A stretch of DNA of 64,000 nucleotides from Tieghemostelium lacteum (lineage: Eukaryota > Evosea > Eumycetozoa > Dictyosteliales > Raperosteliaceae), in assembly GCA_001606155.1 (NCBI GenBank), contig LODT01000013.1, forward strand, positions 1 to 64,000, in the 5' to 3' direction. The position numbers were made by a program, and so were the translations under genes. Below, piece by piece: positions 49,018 to 59,568 of this stretch (positions are counted from its first letter, which is position 1; each line of letters starts with the position of its first letter). Under the pieces are notes generated by a model. The model had not been told where the DNA came from. It did no database searches and saw nothing but the letters and a program-made list of their open reading frames with translations.

Positions 49018-50445
49018 TTAGGTTCTATAATGAGAGTTTGCTTCAACATAACCAACAGTTAAATCACAAGTCCACATGGTGTGAGTAGATTGACCAAGAC
49101 CTAAATCTACAATGATTCCGATATCTTTGTTGGATAGGAGTTTTGCAGATTTGTCATCACCACTTGAAAGTGGAATTGGTTGACCATCTTTGAGTAATTG
49201 AATACAAGTGTCTTGATCATTTTTCTGACCTATACCTATATTCTGACCATTTCCTTTTGAAAACCACATTGAGATTTTGTTAGGTACAACGTGGATACCA
49301 GAGTAACCAACAGCTGCCAAAACTCTACCCCAATTACCATCTTCTCCGTACATTGCAGTCTTTACCAAACTGCTTGTTGCAATACTGTTACAAATTACTT
49401 TGGCGTCAGACTCTGAATTTGCACCTCTTACCACTACACTAACGAATTTAGTTGCACCTTCTGCATCTCTTACAATCATCTTACTTAATTCCTCAGCAGT
49501 CTCTCGAAGTGCTGATTGGAATCTATTGAAATCTTCAGAAGAGGTACTTGAGATTTGTTTGTTTCCAGCCATACCATTAGCATAGACACATACAGTGTCG
49601 TTAGTCGACATGTCTCCGTCGACATTAATCGAATTAAATGAGTAGTGTACTGAATGCTTTAGTGCCTGTTTCAAAGGCTCCTTTGCAACGTCTGCATCAG
49701 TACATATAATACACAACATGGTTGCCATATTGGGATGAATCATTCCAGCACCTTTACAAATACCACTGATATTCACTTCTTTTCCATCCGACAGTTTTAC
49801 AGATTTCTGATAGAGTTTGTGAACTTTATCAGTAGTCATAATAGCCTTAGCGGCAAGAGTCCAATCATTACCTAGACTCTTTACAGCTTCTTCTATACCC
49901 TTCTCTACTTTCTTCATATCCAACTGTTGTCCAATGATACCAGTTGACATTACAACTGAAGGTTGTTTAGATTTCAACAGTTTAGCAGAGAGATTAGACA
50001 TAGTCTCTGCATTCTTCATACCTTGTTCACCAGTACATGCATTAGCACCACCAGAATTTATAACCATACTCTGAAAACCACTGCAATTGAACTGCTCCAG
50101 CAATGATTTACTCAAAAGTACTGGTGCAGCTCTAACTTTATTCTCAGTAAACACAGCAGATGCATTACATTCCTTCTCTGAAAAAATTACACAAATATCA
50201 CTGGCTCCACTCTTTTTTAAACCACATGCATATGTACCAGTCTTGAAACCTTTTGGTATTGACTGAAATATATAAAAATAGAGAAAGAGATAGTTAAGTC
50301 AGGATATATTTAACTTCCTCTTTGTTTTTTAGATTGTGTATCTACTAATACATCAGATAATGCATACAGTGGAATAGTAATACTTTAATATATTATTACT
50401 ACTAAATAATCTATTCTGTAAAATGGAAGTAGATAATTTATACAT
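49018..50445 (-). CDS. argJ: ArgJ, mitochondrial glutamate N-acetyltransferase
   Basis: Exons complement(50368..50445) and complement(49018..50262), donor GTATGC, acceptor TTTCAG, phase 0, 440 aa. Exon 1 encodes only a basic, Ser-rich presequence (MYKLSTSILQNRLFSSNN), so the intron separates targeting from enzyme. The mature part has SIPKGFKTGTYACGLKKSG, NSGGANACTG, and the self-cleavage site GAGMIHPNMATML with the nucleophile Thr near residue 207. Cleavage there gives the alpha and beta chains. GVNxDGDMSTNDT- and GEDGNWGRVLAA-like motifs are present in the beta part. It transfers acetyl between N-acetylornithine and glutamate in arginine synthesis. Confidence 0.93.
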
Positions 50446-50618
50446 GTTTATGGGTATTTTACTCCAGAGTACCTGATTTAATCAGTTTCAACCAAATTTA
50501 TAAAATAAAATAATAATATAAAAATAAAATAGGGAGGTGAAGTGCGAAATCAAAAAAAAATTTGTAAAAATTTAAATATTCGGAACCCATTGAAGCGTGG
50601 TTTGTGTAAAGGGTGGTT

Positions 50619-51231
50619 TTATGATGATTGCGTATTTAGAGCCTTTTTCATCCAAGTTGCTTGAGGGGTAGTTTTTTTTAGATTTCCACCACCACCTCCA
50701 AATAGTCGTAATAGTGGATTTAGAGATTCGGTATCTTCAGAAGAGGTAGAGAAAGCAGATTGAATAAGTGGTTCACATTCACAGTACCCTAATTTAGAGT
50801 AAAAGTCTTGTTTGTCATTGGTTGAAAGATAACTTGTCTCATATCCTTTTTCTTTAGCAATACATTCAGATTCTGACATTAACAATCTACCATATCCTTT
50901 ACCTCTATATTTATCATCTACTAATACTACACAAGTTGACATCTATTAGTATCAGTATAGATATTGATCAATCTCTGTTGTATAACTAACCATTTTCTAT
51001 TAAAATTGATTTTTCAATTTGACTATTTAAAACTCTACTTATCATTATACAACCAACTAAAAGATGATCATCAATCAGCATTATTAAATATAAAGGTAAT
51101 TCGTCATTTGATTTTTCAATGGTCACTAATCTAGATGAACTTGATCTAGGCCATTGTTTATTTAATAATTCTGTCAATGGTTCATAAAATTCTTTTCTGT
51201 TGTGTATAAAATGAAAACTGATTTGAGACAT
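50619..51231 (-). CDS. GNAT acetyltransferase, NAA80/NAT6-like
   Basis: Exons complement(50991..51231) and complement(50619..50926), donor GTTAGT, acceptor TTGTGTAG, phase 1, 182 aa. This join gives SILIEN|VLVDDKYRGKGYGRLLM, the beta4-alpha3 acetyl-CoA loop (R/Q-x-x-G-x-G/A as RGKGYG). An upstream acceptor beside the ATG at 50942 would break the frame. The C-terminal half (YETSYLSTNDKQDFYSKLGY) follows the NAA80 pattern. NAA80 acetylates the processed acidic N-terminus of actin. Dictyostelid actin is N-terminally processed, so that role fits but is inferred. Residues near 150 are Gly/Asn-rich. Confidence 0.8.
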
Positions 51232-51430
51232 ATCTCAATCTTACATAAAAATTAAAAATAAAAATAACATTTCTAAAAAGCACTCTAGAATTAAAAGGAT
51301 ATTCAAATTAAATTGTCAAGTTAGAAAAGATAAACATATTTCAATGAAATTTCAAATATTATCGTAAAAAGTTAAGTTAAATTTTAATATAAAAATTTCA
51401 TTTTGGAACTATTTCTTCAGTTCTACTCTA

Positions 51431-53321
51431 ATGTCAAAGTTTTTTAAAGCTATATTAATACCTTTAGATTCTAAAGTAGAGGTATCAGAGGTTTTATTAC
51501 CTACTGAAAATCCAATACAGGAGTATGTGTTTGTTTATTTTTTAGAGGTTTAAAACAATATTAATATTAGATGTGATCATAAACAGGGCACAAAAAATAT
51601 TAAAAATTGATGGAATTTATCAAGATTGGATAAATAAGAATGATTGTTCTACCTTTCAATATTCAATTTTAAAAGGAGATTACAATACACAACCTGAACA
51701 ACACAATAACAGGTTTCTAGATATTATCAAGAAGAAATATAAAAAACCAGTGGGTGATGTTTTATTGATAAGAGGTGAGAAATCAGAAATGCATCAAGAA
51801 TATTGTGATTTTACATTAGAGGAGTTTAAGAGATTCCAATCCTTTATCACTAGAACTGATTTCAAATTTTATGATTTTAAAAGCTCTGCCAATCATCAAC
51901 AGAATGATCTTGTAGGTTTGATTCTGAAGCAGTCTAACTTTAGGTTTAATACTCAACAATGGATCTATAAAAAACTTCCATTAGCACTGTTGAATGAGTA
52001 TCTTCTTCCAGGTAAATTTGAATACCAAACTACTAGATATACCTCCGTTGGACCTTTTTCTGTACATTATACTTATGTTCAACTTGATGGTAAATCAGTA
52101 GAATTTAACTCTACTATTCACTCTACCATTAAAAAAGCAGAGGCAGAACTTTGTCACAAGTTTTTATGTTATATTCAAACCTATCAAGAACACCTTTTGT
52201 TTGGTACTGAGATATTAGATACTAGTGTTTATCAGAAAGAGTATGAACAATCACTATTACAATATCAATCAACTGCACAATCACCAGTTACACCAATAAC
52301 AACAACAACAACACCAATATCTAATGTACAAACAATTCAATCATCTCCACCAAGACCAGAACCTAAAAAAATTCAAGAAATCTTTGGCGGAAAGTATAAT
52401 ATCACAGATCAATGTGAGGTTGCGGTTTTAGCTAATAATAAAATTACAAAAATAATTTTAGAAAGAAAATCTAACAACAACAACAACAACAATAATAATA
52501 ATACTGGTTCTTCTGATTATGGTTGTTTCACCTCAATTGTATCATTTAAATTTGCCCTTCATCTTGGTGATGGTTTTATAATTGAAGAAAAAACCTGTTC
52601 CAAAGTAACAATGGATGAAACAGATATTATTAATGGTCTTAAATTGATAATATCCGGAATGGAAGTTGGTGATAAAGTATTTGCAAATATTCCATCAGAA
52701 TTTGCATATGGTGCTAATGGACTTGCTCCTTTGGTACCCCCAAATGTAGATATCTATGCATATATAGAAATGTTGGAAATACAACCCAAATCAAGACCAT
52801 CCAATATTGAACTCTCCAAACCAATTCAAGAGAAAATCAATCGTCTCGAGTCCACTAAAGCTAGTGGAAGAGAACAATTCCAAAATGGTAAAGTCTTCCA
52901 AGCAATGAAAATCTACAAGAACTCAATACCATACATGCAAAAGCTTTATATTGAAAAATCTACTGAGGAGGAGTGGGAGAAGTTTAATGAGTTATCATGT
53001 TCTATTTTAGTCAGTATTGCTATTTGTTATAGTAAAATTCCTGACAAATGGAAAAGAGTTATCAAATTTTGTGGGATGGCAAAAGACTATTCAGATAGTA
53101 ATCCAAAAGTTTTTTTCTATCTTTCAAAAGCTTATGAGAATCTAAATGAATTCCAATTGGCTATTGATAATTTAAAGCTTGCATACAAAACAAGTGTCAA
53201 TGTAAAATCAGATATCTACAATTTATCTACCTATACAAAAGATTTGACAAGACTGCAAAATTCACTAAAATCACAAAATAATAGTGAATCAGAGATGTAT
53301 AAAAAAATGTTTTCTCAATAA
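51431..53321 (+). CDS. dsRBM-FKBP-TPR multidomain protein
   Basis: Two exons, 51431..51522 and 51587..53321, donor GTATGT, phase 2, 608 aa. Residues 1-130 form an unassigned domain. Residues about 150-215 look like a double-stranded-RNA-binding motif: LLNEYLLPGKFEYQ, a GPFSVHYTYVQLDGK beta part, and an IKKAEAELCHKFL helix. After a Thr/Pro linker comes an FKBP-type domain (FGGKYNIT to EMLEIQPK) with a poly-Asn insert, containing IINGLKLIISGMEVGDK and FAYGANGLAPLVPPN. Several prolyl-isomerase active-site aromatics are replaced. A TPR helix array (GREQFQNGKVFQAMKIYKN and on) ends the protein. FKBP-TPR proteins usually bind HSP90. The dsRBM-like addition is unusual. Confidence 0.8.
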
Positions 53322-53522
53322 TAAACAATGTTTCAAATTGAATAATGTGGTCTTTTTCCTGTTAGTTCACACAATGTGGTTTACATATTTAAAGTTTTTA
53401 TTTATTAATAAGTTCTTTTAAGAGTTATATTAAAGTACAACTGGATAAAATGATCTAAATTAAAAGATTCTTCACTTTTTTTAGTATGGCAATGATTTAA
53501 GTTAAGTGGAAGAATTAGATCT

Positions 53523-55841
53523 TTAGGGAAAACTCTTCTTTATAGCAGAACAAACAGTATTCAGGTTGTCGACTAATTGTTTTCCACAATGAACAGTATC
53601 ACTCATAAATGCAAGTTCTGGAACAAATGGTGAAAGGAATTGGTGAACTTGTTTGATTTGAGCTTCAAGATATTTAGTACCCCCGCTTGATAACCATCCT
53701 AAAAATGAAATATTGACTGCTATATAAGATTCATCTTTTCTGAAAACATTAGGGTTATTATAAAGTAGATATAGAACTCCCAACATAAACATATCACATT
53801 GATGGCTGTCTTTTATAACTTCGCTAAAAAGAATAGTTAAAATAGTTGGATCCTTTTCATAAATGGATCCGATAAGATCTGGTTTGATGAACATAAATGC
53901 TGAAAATGATAAATATACATCGATTTTTAAACTTTCTTGGGTTTCAAAAATCGACAAATTATAAAGATATTCAATGATATCAGTGGCATTGGGAACAATG
54001 AATTTGGCATGTGATAAAGCCATTCTTTGAATTGACTGATATGCATGGGTTTTCGATTCATTACAACTCAAACTTGAAATGTTTTTTAACATTGCCAAAA
54101 CTGTTGAATCTTGAAATTGGTAAAATGACTCACACAGTTTACCAAAATATTTATAACCAGCTTGATGATTCCCATTGTTCATTACTTCAACCAATATTTC
54201 ATCAATATGTTGATAAGGAAGTCCATTAGATATTAACCATTCTGAGATGTTTATATCATGGTAGAATTTTATCAATTTTGGGAAATCTGATATAATGAGT
54301 GTCAAAAATTTGACACATTCATCAAAATTTGAAACTGGTCCCATACCACTTTGTTTATACAGTTTCAGAATGTATATTGTCATTTCAATGATTTTCTGAT
54401 AAAGTGGAAGAATTAGGTCTTTTGGGAAATCTTTAGGTGTATGAACTAATATATTATTCAGAAATTCCAAATAGGCATAGGATAAGAGTTTACTGTGATT
54501 CGATTGGATGAATACCAGAACCCATTCTTTATAAAACTCTTCCAGATATTGTTGATAGTGAGATTTTTCAAAATGTTTAAAAATAGTGGTGATGGGGAGG
54601 AATAGTTTTACTAGATTATTATAAAATCTATAAGACTTTGAACAACAAATAATGGCATCAAATAGTGATTTCAACCATTTTGGTTTGGTATCTTTTAAAT
54701 GTTTACTATAGGTTTCAATAAAATGATCGATGTTTATAGAGCCATAGGTTTGAAAGAATGGATGTTGATTCTTCATAACTCGAATGAGAGTGTCCATATA
54801 TTTATCACTTTCATTGAGGAAGTGAATATCCATCATTGATGCTGTCCACATTGCTGAATTTGCTGTAAAAATGGCTGGATTGTCAAACTCTTGTAGGAGT
54901 ATTGCTAATATTCGGGTTTGATTTGGTGTGAGTTCTACAGGAATTCCATTTAAAGATGCTCCATAGGTAAGATATAGTATATCTTTCATTTGGTTATCAT
55001 CTTTCCATTTTTGTGAGGTGATGAGATTATAGATTGTCTCCTCAACAGATGTACTTGCAGAGGACAGTTCTTGGATTGCATAACAAATTGACTTTCTGAG
55101 TGTAAACTTATCATTCAAAAATTGGCAAAAATTATCCAATGGGGTCAATGCAAGTTCATTGTCATCTGGTGAGTAGGAAGAGAGTAATGTGTTTTTATCA
55201 ATTCTACAAATAGAGTATTCCTCTTCTGATGGAATACCACTTTTGAGAAGTAATGTAATTATAGTTGGAATATCGAGATGACTAGAATAAGGTATATCAG
55301 AGATTAAAGAACATATATATTCAGATGTCACAAATCTAATTTGAGAATATCGGTCATTCAAACCATTTATAATGAATTCATTGATGATCGATAAAGGAAT
55401 CTTTGTATAGTTAAAATCAATTGCCAACTGCTTTGAAAACATATAGTACAGGAGTAAACGAGGTCCATCTTGAAAATAATCTACTTTCATATAGATCCTA
55501 ACCATTTTCTGAAGTGTTTCAGTGAATATATTCTTTTGAGATTTCATGTTATATGAACTCAAGTATTCTGTGATCAGTTCATGTTGTTTTTCAATAGCTT
55601 CAATACATTTACATTGAAAATAAGAATTATTCGATATCTTTCCAAGATTACACATCTGATCAACCATTATTGCAAAATTTGAGAGATCGGTATCCGCACA
55701 TGAACCACTTTTAAAATATAATGAATTGTTAATTCTATTGAATTCAATGTCAAAATCCTCATGTACCTTTGTTTGACATTCATCTTTTCTGCCTTCTTTT
55801 TGAACTGAAAGTCTATTAAATGTTTCTAAAAAATTGTTCAT
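53523..55841 (-). CDS. Large helical protein of unknown function, 772 aa
   Basis: A single exon starting at the ATG at 55841 (MNNFLETFNRLSVQ); the frame extends upstream only with TTG. The sequence is Leu/Ile-rich with regularly spaced amphipathic helices and no signal peptide or membrane segment. This is consistent with an alpha-solenoid of HEAT/ARM type such as importin-like or tubulin-chaperone-like scaffolds. No signature motif was recognised. It converges on the FKBP gene with 200 bp between the stops. Confidence 0.75.
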   Translation of the reverse strand: MNNFLETFNRLSVQKEGRKDECQTKVHEDFDIEFNRINNSLYFKSGSCADTDLSNFAIMVDQMCNLGKISNNSYFQCKCIEAIEKQHELITEYLSSYNMKSQKNIFTETLQKMVRIYMKVDYFQDGPRLLLYYMFSKQLAIDFNYTKIPLSIINEFIINGLNDRYSQIRFVTSEYICSLISDIPYSSHLDIPTIITLLLKSGIPSEEEYSICRIDKNTLLSSYSPDDNELALTPLDNFCQFLNDKFTLRKSICYAIQELSSASTSVEETIYNLITSQKWKDDNQMKDILYLTYGASLNGIPVELTPNQTRILAILLQEFDNPAIFTANSAMWTASMMDIHFLNESDKYMDTLIRVMKNQHPFFQTYGSINIDHFIETYSKHLKDTKPKWLKSLFDAIICCSKSYRFYNNLVKLFLPITTIFKHFEKSHYQQYLEEFYKEWVLVFIQSNHSKLLSYAYLEFLNNILVHTPKDFPKDLILPLYQKIIEMTIYILKLYKQSGMGPVSNFDECVKFLTLIISDFPKLIKFYHDINISEWLISNGLPYQHIDEILVEVMNNGNHQAGYKYFGKLCESFYQFQDSTVLAMLKNISSLSCNESKTHAYQSIQRMALSHAKFIVPNATDIIEYLYNLSIFETQESLKIDVYLSFSAFMFIKPDLIGSIYEKDPTILTILFSEVIKDSHQCDMFMLGVLYLLYNNPNVFRKDESYIAVNISFLGWLSSGGTKYLEAQIKQVHQFLSPFVPELAFMSDTVHCGKQLVDNLNTVCSAIKKSFP

Positions 55842-55936
55842 TATGATCAAATATACGTAAAAAATAATAATTACCAAAAAATTTTTTTATTTCATTTAAA
55901 ATAAACAAACCAAAATATATTGATATGACTTCTAAA

Positions 55937-56214
55937 TTAGAACAAAAGTTTTTGATTGTCATTTTGGAATTGTCTATCTTCAGGTTTAACCAATGACATG
56001 CAAGTCTTTAGTATAATATTGGCATGTTCACCAACATCTTTAGAAGCCATACTACTCATCAATAGTATACTATAGAATTTTGAAAATGATTTACTGCATT
56101 CCAATACAGCAAAATTAATTAAATCTCTATTTTCATCCTTTTGATGATAGATTTATAAACAATTACTAATCATTTGGAAATAGGATATAAATTGTTGTGG
56201 ATCTGATTTTGTAC

Positions 56215-56278
<64 letters not shown>

Positions 56279-56371
56279 GTCTTGAGGTTCGAATTTTATA
56301 GGTTTTTTTAAATTATTACTAATGAATTTAATTAGATTATCTTTGATTTTACTAAACTTTTTTATTTCTGC
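55937..56371 (-). pseudogene. Remnant of a gene with a poly-Asn tract
   Basis: On the minus strand a frame opens after a TTTTAG acceptor-like site with AEIKKFSKIKDNLIKFISNN, runs through a long AAT-encoded Asn tract (21 repeats) and STKSDPQQFISYF, then meets an in-frame stop. The same frame continues with KDENRDLINFAVLECSKSFS and HANIILKTCMSLVKP to a second stop at 55937. No start codon connects to it. The protein-like composition on both sides of the stop argues for a dead gene. No family recognised. Confidence 0.45.
56216..56278. repeat. (ATT)21 trinucleotide microsatellite
   Basis: A 63-bp uninterrupted run of ATT, which reads as AAT (Asn) on the minus strand inside the gene remnant 55937..56371. 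Such runs are common in dictyostelid coding DNA and length-unstable. Confidence 0.9.
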
Positions 56372-56769
56372 CTAAAATTTTGGATTAAGAATTTTGAAAT
56401 CGTTGATTCATGGGTATATGCCTTGATTATGATTAATTATTGATCACCACAATTCTTTCCATTAAATATAAATAAAAAAATGTTATACATTTTTAAATCT
56501 TCACCATTTATAAATCAGAGCTTGAATTTTTGAGTATCACTGTTAATTGTATAAATCAATTTAGCAAAAAGTTTGTTACATATCCAATTATTAAAAATAT
56601 TTAATATTAATATTTTATATTAAATATTAAAACCATACACTTTTTGTATTTATTTATTTTTGGTAATTTAAACTCTCTTAAAATTTTCCCATAGATGGTT
56701 TTGTGTCAGTTTTAAAAATTTTTAGTTTTATTTGTGTATATTAAAAACCTCACTTTTATCTCTTTCAAA

Positions 56770-56985
56770 ATGAATGTTTACACTTATCATGCATATAAAC
56801 CAATGTCACCTAATAGTTCGAAGAAACAAACTCAAGAGCCAGTCGATTTAGACTCTAAATCCTTCTTCTCCCCAACCCCAGTGGATTATAGTGATATATT
56901 CGAAAAACATTTCCCAGAATACATGGAAATTGTAAAAAAAGAATCTCTTTTGCCTTTTAACATGGATAGCTTAACAAATGAATAA
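56770..56985 (+). CDS. Small unknown protein, 71 aa
   Basis: An intronless frame from the ATG at 56770, preceded by CTTTCAAA and a T-rich leader. It encodes MNVYTYHAYKPMSPNSSKK, a DLDSKSFFSPTPVDYSDI middle and an EKHFPEYMEIVKKES helix. It is hydrophilic, with two SP/TP sites and no membrane segment. Codon use is like neighbouring real genes (varied third positions, CCA, TCC, GTC) and unlike random AT-rich spacer. It could be a small regulatory or developmental protein; I do not recognise it. Confidence 0.55.
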   Translation: MNVYTYHAYKPMSPNSSKKQTQEPVDLDSKSFFSPTPVDYSDIFEKHFPEYMEIVKKESLLPFNMDSLTNE

Positions 56986-57773
56986 TTAATTTAAATTTAT
57001 CAAATTAATTTAATCTAACAAATTTCTATCAAATCCTGTTATGTAACTCCTACCATAAAAAATACCAATTCCGTATGAAGTAACTTTAGATGCTTCAATT
57101 AAATTAGCTTTAACTGAATCACTTTAAATCACCTCCCTCCCAATAAAAGTGACCTTCAGAAAATTAACTCAATTTTAGTAACTCCAAAAATTTTTTAATT
57201 AATCATAGAATTCATCTCTAATATTGAATAGCTCATTTATTAAATAAATACGTTATTTAATAAATATTTAATCTTATGTACTTAACCATACTCATAAACT
57301 CTTCAGAATTGAGATCAAGTACATTTCCTAACTTCATATTATCGAGAGATTAATAGCCTCTTTTACTCATATGGTTTCATAATATTTAAGAGATTTGATA
57401 TTTAGATGTCCTGCGGTAATGCCTATAAATGTCTTGAATTAAATAATTTATCCAGGAACAAATTGAAATAGATCAATAATCAAATTCAATTCACATTAAC
57501 AAGTGTACAGTAAATGCAGCTGATGGAAATAGTATCATATAATCAAGACCAAATTCAATTATATATAGTTCGATATAATTTCGATAATATACAGATTTCA
57601 CAAATCTAATTCGAGGTAGATACATCATAATGAGGAAATAAATGGGAACAAAACAAAAAGGTAATCATGACCCATAAATTAATTAAGTAATATTCGAATA
57701 TTACCAAGTAGATCGAAATATGATGATTATCTCTTTTTTTTTTATTTGATTAAATGATTTAAATTATTCATTT
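56986..57773. other. Gene-free spacer with a palindrome
   Basis: About 790 bp with no supported gene, between the 3' ends of the 71-aa gene and CCT8. It contains an ACCCATAA box at 57669-57676, resembling the dictyostelid upstream element of small RNA genes, and the palindrome at 57687..57704. No convincing RNA structure was identified by eye. Confidence 0.4.
57687..57704. repeat. Perfect 18-bp palindrome downstream of CCT8
   Basis: GTAATATTCGAATATTAC is perfectly self-complementary without a spacer, 70 bp beyond the CCT8 stop codon. It could mark a transcript end or a protein site. No direct evidence of function. Confidence 0.55.
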
Positions 57774-59387
57774 TTAATCATCCATATCTTGACCACCTTG
57801 TTTTGGAGGTTTTGGACCACCAGCAGGTTTAGACATAATAATTTGATCGACTCTTAAAACAGTTGCAGCGGTATTTGTTGCTAAATGGATAGCATATTGT
57901 TTAGATAGGAAAAGATCGTAGATATTCATTGCAACAGTGGATTTAGGTTGACCAGATTCAATGTCCAAACCAAAGTCAGTGTTACCTTGAGTGTGAGAAG
58001 CGTAGAGATTGCTAATGACTTTAGCAGCATCAAAACCAGAGGTTTCAGAGAGAGTTCTTGGAATGATTTCAAAGGATTCTGCATAATGATTGATTGCGTA
58101 TTGACTGAGACCTGGAGTTGAATCAGCAAAGGCTTGTAATTGTCTAGAGAGTTCAATTTCAAAGGCACCAGCACCAGCTAGGAAACGACCATCCTTACAC
58201 ATTCCTTTGAAGACATTGACACCATCGTCAATGGCTCTTTCAATGTCATCTAAAATGTTATTGGTACTGCCACGAATGACAATGGTTGAGATTTCAGAAT
58301 CTTCAGAATTTTGACGGAATATACAACATTTTGTCGAGCCAATTTCATCGACAGTTACAACATCACAATAACCCAATTCCTCTGGAATGGGAGCACCTAA
58401 TTTAACCAATGGAGTAGCACCAACAGCTTTGCATACACGACGTAACTGGAATTTGGATTGAACCTTTATCAACATGATCTTTTGTCTCTCTAGATAGTGC
58501 ATAGCCAATTCGGATACAGTTGAACCTGAAATGATAACCTTTACACCAGTCTTTGCAATTTGCTCTATAGTCTCTCTGATTGAGTCTTCTTCACCTTTGG
58601 AGAAATTCAATAGTTCATCTTCATTGGTGATCAAAACCTTTCCTGAGGTCTCAGTTTTACCCAAATCAATACCGGAGGCAAATACTGCAACTTTACATTT
58701 TTCTGCGTGTTTAATGGTACCATCGGTATCTGATGGAATTACTAAACCTTTGACTACACTGGTATCTGTTACACCTCCACCTGGAATCTTGGTAACACGG
58801 ATATTATCAACATTGAAATTTGTAGATTTTTTTGGTAAAACTTGAATGCATGCAGAGGCGATAATCTCTGAAAGGAAATCTTCGTAACCATATTGTTTAG
58901 ATGCAATAGTTGCCTTCAGACATTTAGCAACCTCTGCTTTATCTCTGATATCCTTACATTTGTAGACAGTAAGAGATTCAATAATCTCATCAATCTTTTT
59001 ACCTGCTTTTTCATAACCTGTTATAATCTCACTGGTGTGCAATCCCATTTCTAATAGCTTTGCAGCCTTCTGTAAGAATTCACCAGCTAATGTTACAACA
59101 TAATTTGTACCATCACCCATCTCTTGTTCTTGCATTTGGGCACTCATTACCAACATTTTAGCTGCTGGATGAATGACATCTAATTCCTTAATAATTGTTG
59201 CTGCATCATTGGTAACAAATAATTTCTCTAAATGATTAATAATCATCTTGTTCATTCCATTTGGTCCAAGTGATGTTCTGGTGATTTCTGACAATTGTTT
59301 GGTGGCATCAATATTTCTCAAAACAGCTTCATCTTTACCTGCAAAGTGTTTTGAACCTTCTTTTAACATATCACTTAATCCCAACAT
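57774..59387 (-). CDS. cct8: CCT8, theta subunit of the TRiC/CCT chaperonin
   Basis: A single exon of 537 aa, the normal subunit length. The start MLGLSDMLKEGSKHFAGKDE is typical of theta. Group II chaperonin signatures are present: TSLGPNGMNKMIIN, NDAATIIKEL, the nucleotide-binding QEQEMGDGTNYVV, and ICxDGRFLAGAGAFEIE-like GRFLAGAGAFEIELSRQL. CCT8 is one of eight subunits of the cytosolic ring that folds actin and tubulin. The Gly/Pro/Lys-rich C-terminus (KPAGGPKPPKQGGQDMDD) is as in other theta subunits. Confidence 0.97.
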   Translation of the reverse strand: MLGLSDMLKEGSKHFAGKDEAVLRNIDATKQLSEITRTSLGPNGMNKMIINHLEKLFVTNDAATIIKELDVIHPAAKMLVMSAQMQEQEMGDGTNYVVTLAGEFLQKAAKLLEMGLHTSEIITGYEKAGKKIDEIIESLTVYKCKDIRDKAEVAKCLKATIASKQYGYEDFLSEIIASACIQVLPKKSTNFNVDNIRVTKIPGGGVTDTSVVKGLVIPSDTDGTIKHAEKCKVAVFASGIDLGKTETSGKVLITNEDELLNFSKGEEDSIRETIEQIAKTGVKVIISGSTVSELAMHYLERQKIMLIKVQSKFQLRRVCKAVGATPLVKLGAPIPEELGYCDVVTVDEIGSTKCCIFRQNSEDSEISTIVIRGSTNNILDDIERAIDDGVNVFKGMCKDGRFLAGAGAFEIELSRQLQAFADSTPGLSQYAINHYAESFEIIPRTLSETSGFDAAKVISNLYASHTQGNTDFGLDIESGQPKSTVAMNIYDLFLSKQYAIHLATNTAATVLRVDQIIMSKPAGGPKPPKQGGQDMDD

Positions 59388-59568
59388 TTTTTAAAGAATA
59401 TATAATCTGTTCTTTCTATTTAAAAAGAAAAACAAGAAAAAGTAAGATATCTTTGAATATGATTGAAAATAACACAATGAAAATAAAAAAAAAAAAAAAA
59501 AAAAAAAAACAAAACTATTTCCAAAGTTCGAAAAACGAGGTTTTGTAATATTTATTTCAATTAATAGA
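59388..59568. promoter_or_regulatory. Divergent promoter CCT8/DPH5 with A25 tract
   Basis: A 181-bp gap between two divergently transcribed housekeeping genes. It contains an uninterrupted run of 25 A (59485..59509), i.e. a T tract for CCT8, likely to exclude nucleosomes and serve both genes. No TATA box can be assigned with confidence. Confidence 0.55.

Noticed and set aside
50926-50942. ATG at 50942 (MSTCVVLVDD) as the start of a separate acetyltransferase gene
   Set aside because: A protein starting there would lack the N-terminal half of the GNAT fold, which lies immediately upstream and splices in phase to TATTAGTAGATG.
57668-57730. Possible small RNA gene after an ACCCATAA box
   Set aside because: The box resembles the dictyostelid upstream element but lacks its first base pattern with certainty, and no conserved stem or loop follows apart from the palindrome.
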